Shown: in pieces, positions 54,901-60,900 of the stretch
Layout: every line of letters starts with the position of its first letter
Numbering within the stretch: the stretch's first letter is position 1
Assembly: GCA_026874595.1 (NCBI GenBank)
Contig: CM049310.1
Coordinates: 40,927,558 to 40,991,557 of the forward strand
Source: Sipunculus nudus
Taxonomy: Eukaryota; Annelida; Sipuncula; Golfingiida; Sipunculidae
Direction of reading: 5' to 3'
Length of the DNA: 64,000 nucleotides
Program-made: the position numbers and the translations under genes
Notes under the pieces: generated by a model
Told to the model about the DNA's origin: nothing
Database searches by the model: none
Seen by the model: the letters and a program-made list of their open reading frames with translations, nothing else

Positions 54901-57900
54901 CCTATGGCAATGTGTCAACAACAAATAAGGATTTCCCCCGGCCTTGTTCACGCCATTCAGTGAACAAATCTGGTAGAGACCAGACGAAAGCTCTGCTTTC
55001 CAATACTTTGCATGTGAGTTCTGTTGAATCGTTTCATATTTATTAGGTCTCTGTTACCCATATTCTATAAGCAATGGGGCTTATAAGCACACCCCAGAAT
55101 ATTTTGAAAATTTGATACCAAATTAGGGCACAAATCATAACCATTGGACCCAGAATCTTCTCACTTGGCATCCTGAGAGTTCCTCACATGTTCTCCCCTC
55201 AAAACGTGAAATTGGGTCACTGTGACCTATATTCTCAGAGTTTTTGGGTATGTTTGAACATTCAAGAAGTAATGAAAAATACACACAAATGCCAGGTTCC
55301 CTAGGAAAATCTGGTTGGATTGTCATCAAATTTGGTGTGCTAATGGGTCTTGATGAACTTAGGCTAAAATGCATGAATGATGATGGGACCTATATTATCT
55401 TAATTAGTTTCCTGTGCAAGGACATATTGTCAACATGTCAGTCGGCTGAGCGTCATGACCCATGGGTCACTTGTTTGTTACAAAACATTCATAAAAAATG
55501 TGTTCCTTGGTCCCTGATTCCAGATGCAATAAGAACATCGGTAACTATCAACTAACTTCCATTTGTATAGTACACTATTGGTTGGTAAATAGTTATGGAG
55601 TATTTTAAATAAGAATTCCTTTGAATACATGTACATATACAATGAGATTTTTTTGGATGGCTCCTAAGTAACTCTCCCAGTTTATATTATCACCCTGTAT
55701 TGTATCTCTTAATTGGATAAATAATGAGTATATTTGATATACCTTTAATTGTAATTATGATATGTTTCTCTGCTATATCTTCATTATATTTGAATTCCAA
55801 TAATATTTTGAGCCAATTACAGGTTATTGCGGCTGTTTTATGGATCTCCTGTTCTAATATTTGGATACATTTTAATATTTTCATACAATTTTAGCATTTC
55901 TTCTTCCTTTGATACCAAGTCTTTTACAATCATTATTTCACAAAATTCCAAATATTTACTGTACACTGAAACTTCATCGACTTAAAGGTCTCATGATCGT
56001 CAAACAACCTTGGTTTAATTTAGCTTTGGAATTCATTTTTAAATGAATTTTAGCCACAATGATATATACATACTTGAAATCCTTAGAATATCTGCTGTTG
56101 GATGAGATATAGATGAACATTGTCTCAGATTTTCCTTTGAAGATTTTAAACTTTTAATTATTTAATTTATATTTTTTAACGCGATATATCTCACATTTGG
56201 CAAAGAGTATGTATGTAAAATAGAATCACATGGAAGTACATATAAATATTTCAATGCGTTTTTTTTTTTTATTTTTTATTGTGTGTTTATAATCTTTATT
56301 TCCTATTGAATTTTCAATTTAAAAGAAAATATGATACAAACAATGCATATTTTTTTTAAATGGTGTATAACTGATAAACTAAAACAGACATCGAAAAAAA
56401 AGAATAAAAAAGACGCATTTTAGATTACATGTCAACTTACCTATATTCAAAATTTGAAAATCCTGCTTGTGGTGGGTTTTTGAGAAATATCGCGCCGAAG
56501 ACCGTGCAGTCTGTTGAATTGTTGTTTTGAGAAAATGGCCCAAAACTGTTTGGGAAGAGAAATCTCGTTTTCAACGGAAAACAAGAATATCAGCGCAAGT
56601 GACAGTCGTATATTTTCATCATATATTCTGATCTGAATTGGTTTCGATAAACAAATTTTGAAAATTAAATAGTTTGTCATGGTGAAAAAGACGAAATTTT
56701 AACATGAAATGACATCTCAAGAACTGTCAAACCGAAGTAGGCGGAACTTACTGCTCTGAGTGGCTGGTCATCGGTAATTAGGTCATGGGCCACCGCGCCG
56801 GGACACGCGTCAGGTGTGACGTGACTGATTAGCAACGATTACTCTAATCACTATGAGCAAACATTCGAACTGCCAATATATCCCCCGCTCACAGTCATAC
56901 TTGAATACTGTAGACACGAACTAACTAGAAGCAACACCTGCTTTAGCCTAAACCGATATCATCCTAGAATGACGACACCTATATATATATTTATATATAT
57001 ATATATATATTCAGAATGACGACACCTATAGATATCCGAATACTGAATAGGCATATTTAGCATAAAATAAGATTTTTTTTTGGTTAAACTTTTTAAATGA
57101 CATATCTTTATACCTTTAAACTGTATCCAGACCTTAATATAGTTTATAATGTAAAAAAAAATCATTAAATCCCGATGTTGATTGACAGCGTTCCCGAACA
57201 AGATCCGAACTGGCTTTTATGCATTATACAGCGCTATAAGCCATCCAGCAGCACGTATTATGAATATTAAAACATGGTTGACTTTTTCACAAGGTGCCGT
57301 ATTTACCGCGTAAAACGTGAACGATTTCAGTGACGCTGTTAGCTGGCTTTCACAGAGATATACACGGAGACACGCACGCTTACAGGACCACCAGTACAGC
57401 GTAATAATTATACATAAGAAGCGGCGAGTGCCAAGCAATGCAATATTTTATTGGTTTGTAGTATTCGACAACGAAAATATTTTTAAACCAGCTTTTGAAT
57501 ATATTCAAAATACATAGACATAGGGAGCATAAAATAAGACAAGATAATAACATGGGTGAAATAGTTAAAAGCCCTAACGTTAGCAAGTACGTAAAGTTTA
57601 CTGAAATAACAAGCGTCAATTTCATATTTCATTACATATTCTTGCTAAACCACGACGTTTACCCGTTTAGGATGGCCCTGACGTAATTTTGGGCAGTGAC
57701 ACAGAACTAAACAAAATTCTACAATCTGCATAATAGATCAGGGGTTAGAGTACAGGGTAAGTGCTTGCAGTAATTAGGGTCAATTAATTATCAAGTGCCC
57801 GCCTGTCAATCAAAGATTGGCCGTGCACCGCCAGTAAATATATCCTGTTGGTTCTCGCCGAGCTGACAGTGGTCCTGTAAACAACCTACGTGGGGTTGAC

Positions 57901-60900
57901 ATCTGAATTTAAATGCTTATTTTTTCAATGAATACAATATAACGCCAGGAAAGTGTTTTTGTGACAAGATAGATATAACAAACAACTTTAAGGTCACGGT
58001 TTTTCACAAAAATGTCAATTTTACGATTTATTACTATCATAAGACCTTAATCCACCTATTTTTCCAGAGAGGCTGCAGTTTTACCTCATTTTTAAGGTTA
58101 GTTAATCTTTTGAGACAAATAGTGACCAATCTTCCAAACATTGTGTATAAAAGCCTGGTATTTTTTTACGGTTTTCTATGAAAATCAAATTTTAGACGCA
58201 TTCGTAACTCTAACAATTTTCTCAAGATAATACATTGGTGCTGCTTTCCATGCATAAGTATTATTATATAGAATCAACCTTTCAATCAAAATTATTCTGC
58301 TGGCTAAGTCTACAAAGTTTATACCACCTTTATGGTATGGTCCTATCAGTGTAATATATTTTACCTTGTTTTTTTTTCCTGTCCATACAAAATGTTTCAT
58401 CATTGACATGACAATATCTACGAATGCGGTGGTTACATGCACATTGCATACATATAGTACTTTGATAAAGCTAATATTCTACAAATTTCTGCCCTTCCAA
58501 ACAATGTTAAATTTCTGCTTGATCACACAGTAAGGACTTTTTATAATAATAATAACCTCTCACATTATCAAAATTAAGTTTCCTACTGATATCTTTATCA
58601 TACGAGTGTCGGATGCCAAGAGTTTTAATTGCTCCTTTTGTCAGGTTAACCCATTTACATGAAACTGGTTCTAATGTTCCATGTTTACTTGCACCGATCC
58701 ATGTTTCTTCAGATTTATTATAATTGACACGCATGGAAGAAATTTTTGGGGAAAAAACATTTATTTTAAACATTTAAATGTTATGAAAAAAGTTGTTATC
58801 TACAAACCATGTCATTTTTAGTTCATATGCACCAACATGGACTCCATTGATATTTTTATTTTTACGCACTTGATGTGTTAACACTTCCAAAACTAATATA
58901 AACAAATATGGGAACACTGGATCCCCTTGTTTAGTACCCCTAGACAAAAAAGTATGGTGTGGTAAAACCATTTTTAATAACACCGCTTTTCATATTATTA
59001 TGCAAAGTTTTTATCCAGTTACTGATAATTGGCCCAAAGCCTAGTTTTTTAGAACATTTAACATGAAGACCTGGTCTAATGAGTTAAAAGCTGCTTTAAA
59101 GTCAGTTCAAAAGAGAATTGCTTCTTCCTGTTCTGGATCACAATATTCCTACATATTGCTGATAAGGGAAGTTAATTACCGTTATAGCGGCCTGGAAAAA
59201 AAGCATTCTGATCTGAGTGGACAAACTTTTGCAAAACCTTTTGCAATCGTGAAACTAGAATTAAACATAACAACAAAAAGTCCACAATGATTAATCTTAT
59301 TGGTCTCCAGGATTGTATATATAATAACTATTTGTTTTCCTCTCTGATGACTCTCCCTAGTGATACCTTTCATTTGAAAACAAGCAGCCATTTCCATACC
59401 TACTTCATTAAAAATACTCAAGTATAAATGTTTTGTTATTCCATCATTCTCTAGTGTTTTACTATTTGGCATACTTTATAAAGATTCAAGTACCTCTGTG
59501 ACAGTGATGTTACCTTCACACTTCACACATTCTGTTAGTGTTGGTAACCCATAAATACCTTTCAAGAACTTAGTGACATCTGAAGATCTTGAAAACCTTT
59601 GCATATAGTATTCATTAATATGCGACATTATGTTCATGTAATCCATTGTATCTACAGACTCTACTATTATTTCATGATTTCTCTTTTCAAGATTTAAAGG
59701 ATATTTTCAGCTTCGCTCACCCTGCCACTGGGCTCTGGATATATAAATTATACCCATTTTTATAGATCATAACATGCTTCAAGTTTTTGCTTTAAATCTT
59801 TGTATTTTTCAATAATACTGATATCATTACACTTTCCAATATTACTCTCTAGCTGTTCCACTTCTTTTTCTAAGCTGATACGCTTTATTCTTTATCTCTC
59901 TTTGGAGTATGCAAATTTTCTTATATGATATTTTAAAAAGTCCCACATGGTTTTAGCATTCACATTTGTCTAAAGGCTTCATGTTTCACTGAGTGTATGC
60001 GCTCTTTTTATTTGGTTATAAACGTGGTGTCTTCAGCGAAAGAATGATTAAATGTCCAGTATGATGGACCATTTTTTTAGTTTCAAAAGAACAAAGCCTA
60101 TGTAGTACCGCCGAATGGTCTGTTCCGACACAAGGTATAATTTTACAGTTTATAACATAGGGTTCCAATGTCACTGATATAAGAATAAAATCTAATCTAC
60201 GTTGTGTAAGTGGGTTTAATCTCCTCCAAGTAAACCCTTTAATATCTGGATTACGTAGTCGCCATATATCAAATAGATTAAACGTTTGAAGAATTCTTTT
60301 CATGGAGTCAATTGTTTTATTTTTAAACTTGGGTTACTGCCTTGAGCATATAAATAGGCGAAACAGTATGTATCTTTTCATTCAACACTTAGGCCTTTTT
60401 TTTCCTTATTGCTTCATTAAATGGATTCAGGCCACAAGTGTAATTTATTACACATTGCAAATGCGATTTATATCTAATTGGCTTGTTTTCACATGCTTAT
60501 TAAATCTTGTTTATGCTCAATTGTTTTTTTTTACAGCATTTTATTTCATTTAACAAATTAATATTTATTATTATACTTTGGCTTATGTCCATTATTCTAT
60601 AATTTATCGCAGTTCATTTTAGCAGGGCCATTCAATCTTACCTTATCAAATGCTAATATATAAAAAAAAAGAAATAAGTATATTTTGCATTTGCTAAAAT
60701 TTTTCAAAATTCATCTGAGCGACGTGACCAAAGTATCTCTCCCCCCCCTAAAAAAAAAACAAAAAAAACCGGTTCCTAGTGTCTGTCTCACAAGATAAAA
60801 ATATAATATGATATTTCATTTTTTATAAGTTGGATCAGTACATTTAGTTTCACTAATCACCAACAGATGTCGCTAGTGGTGGACATAACATACTTGATTC

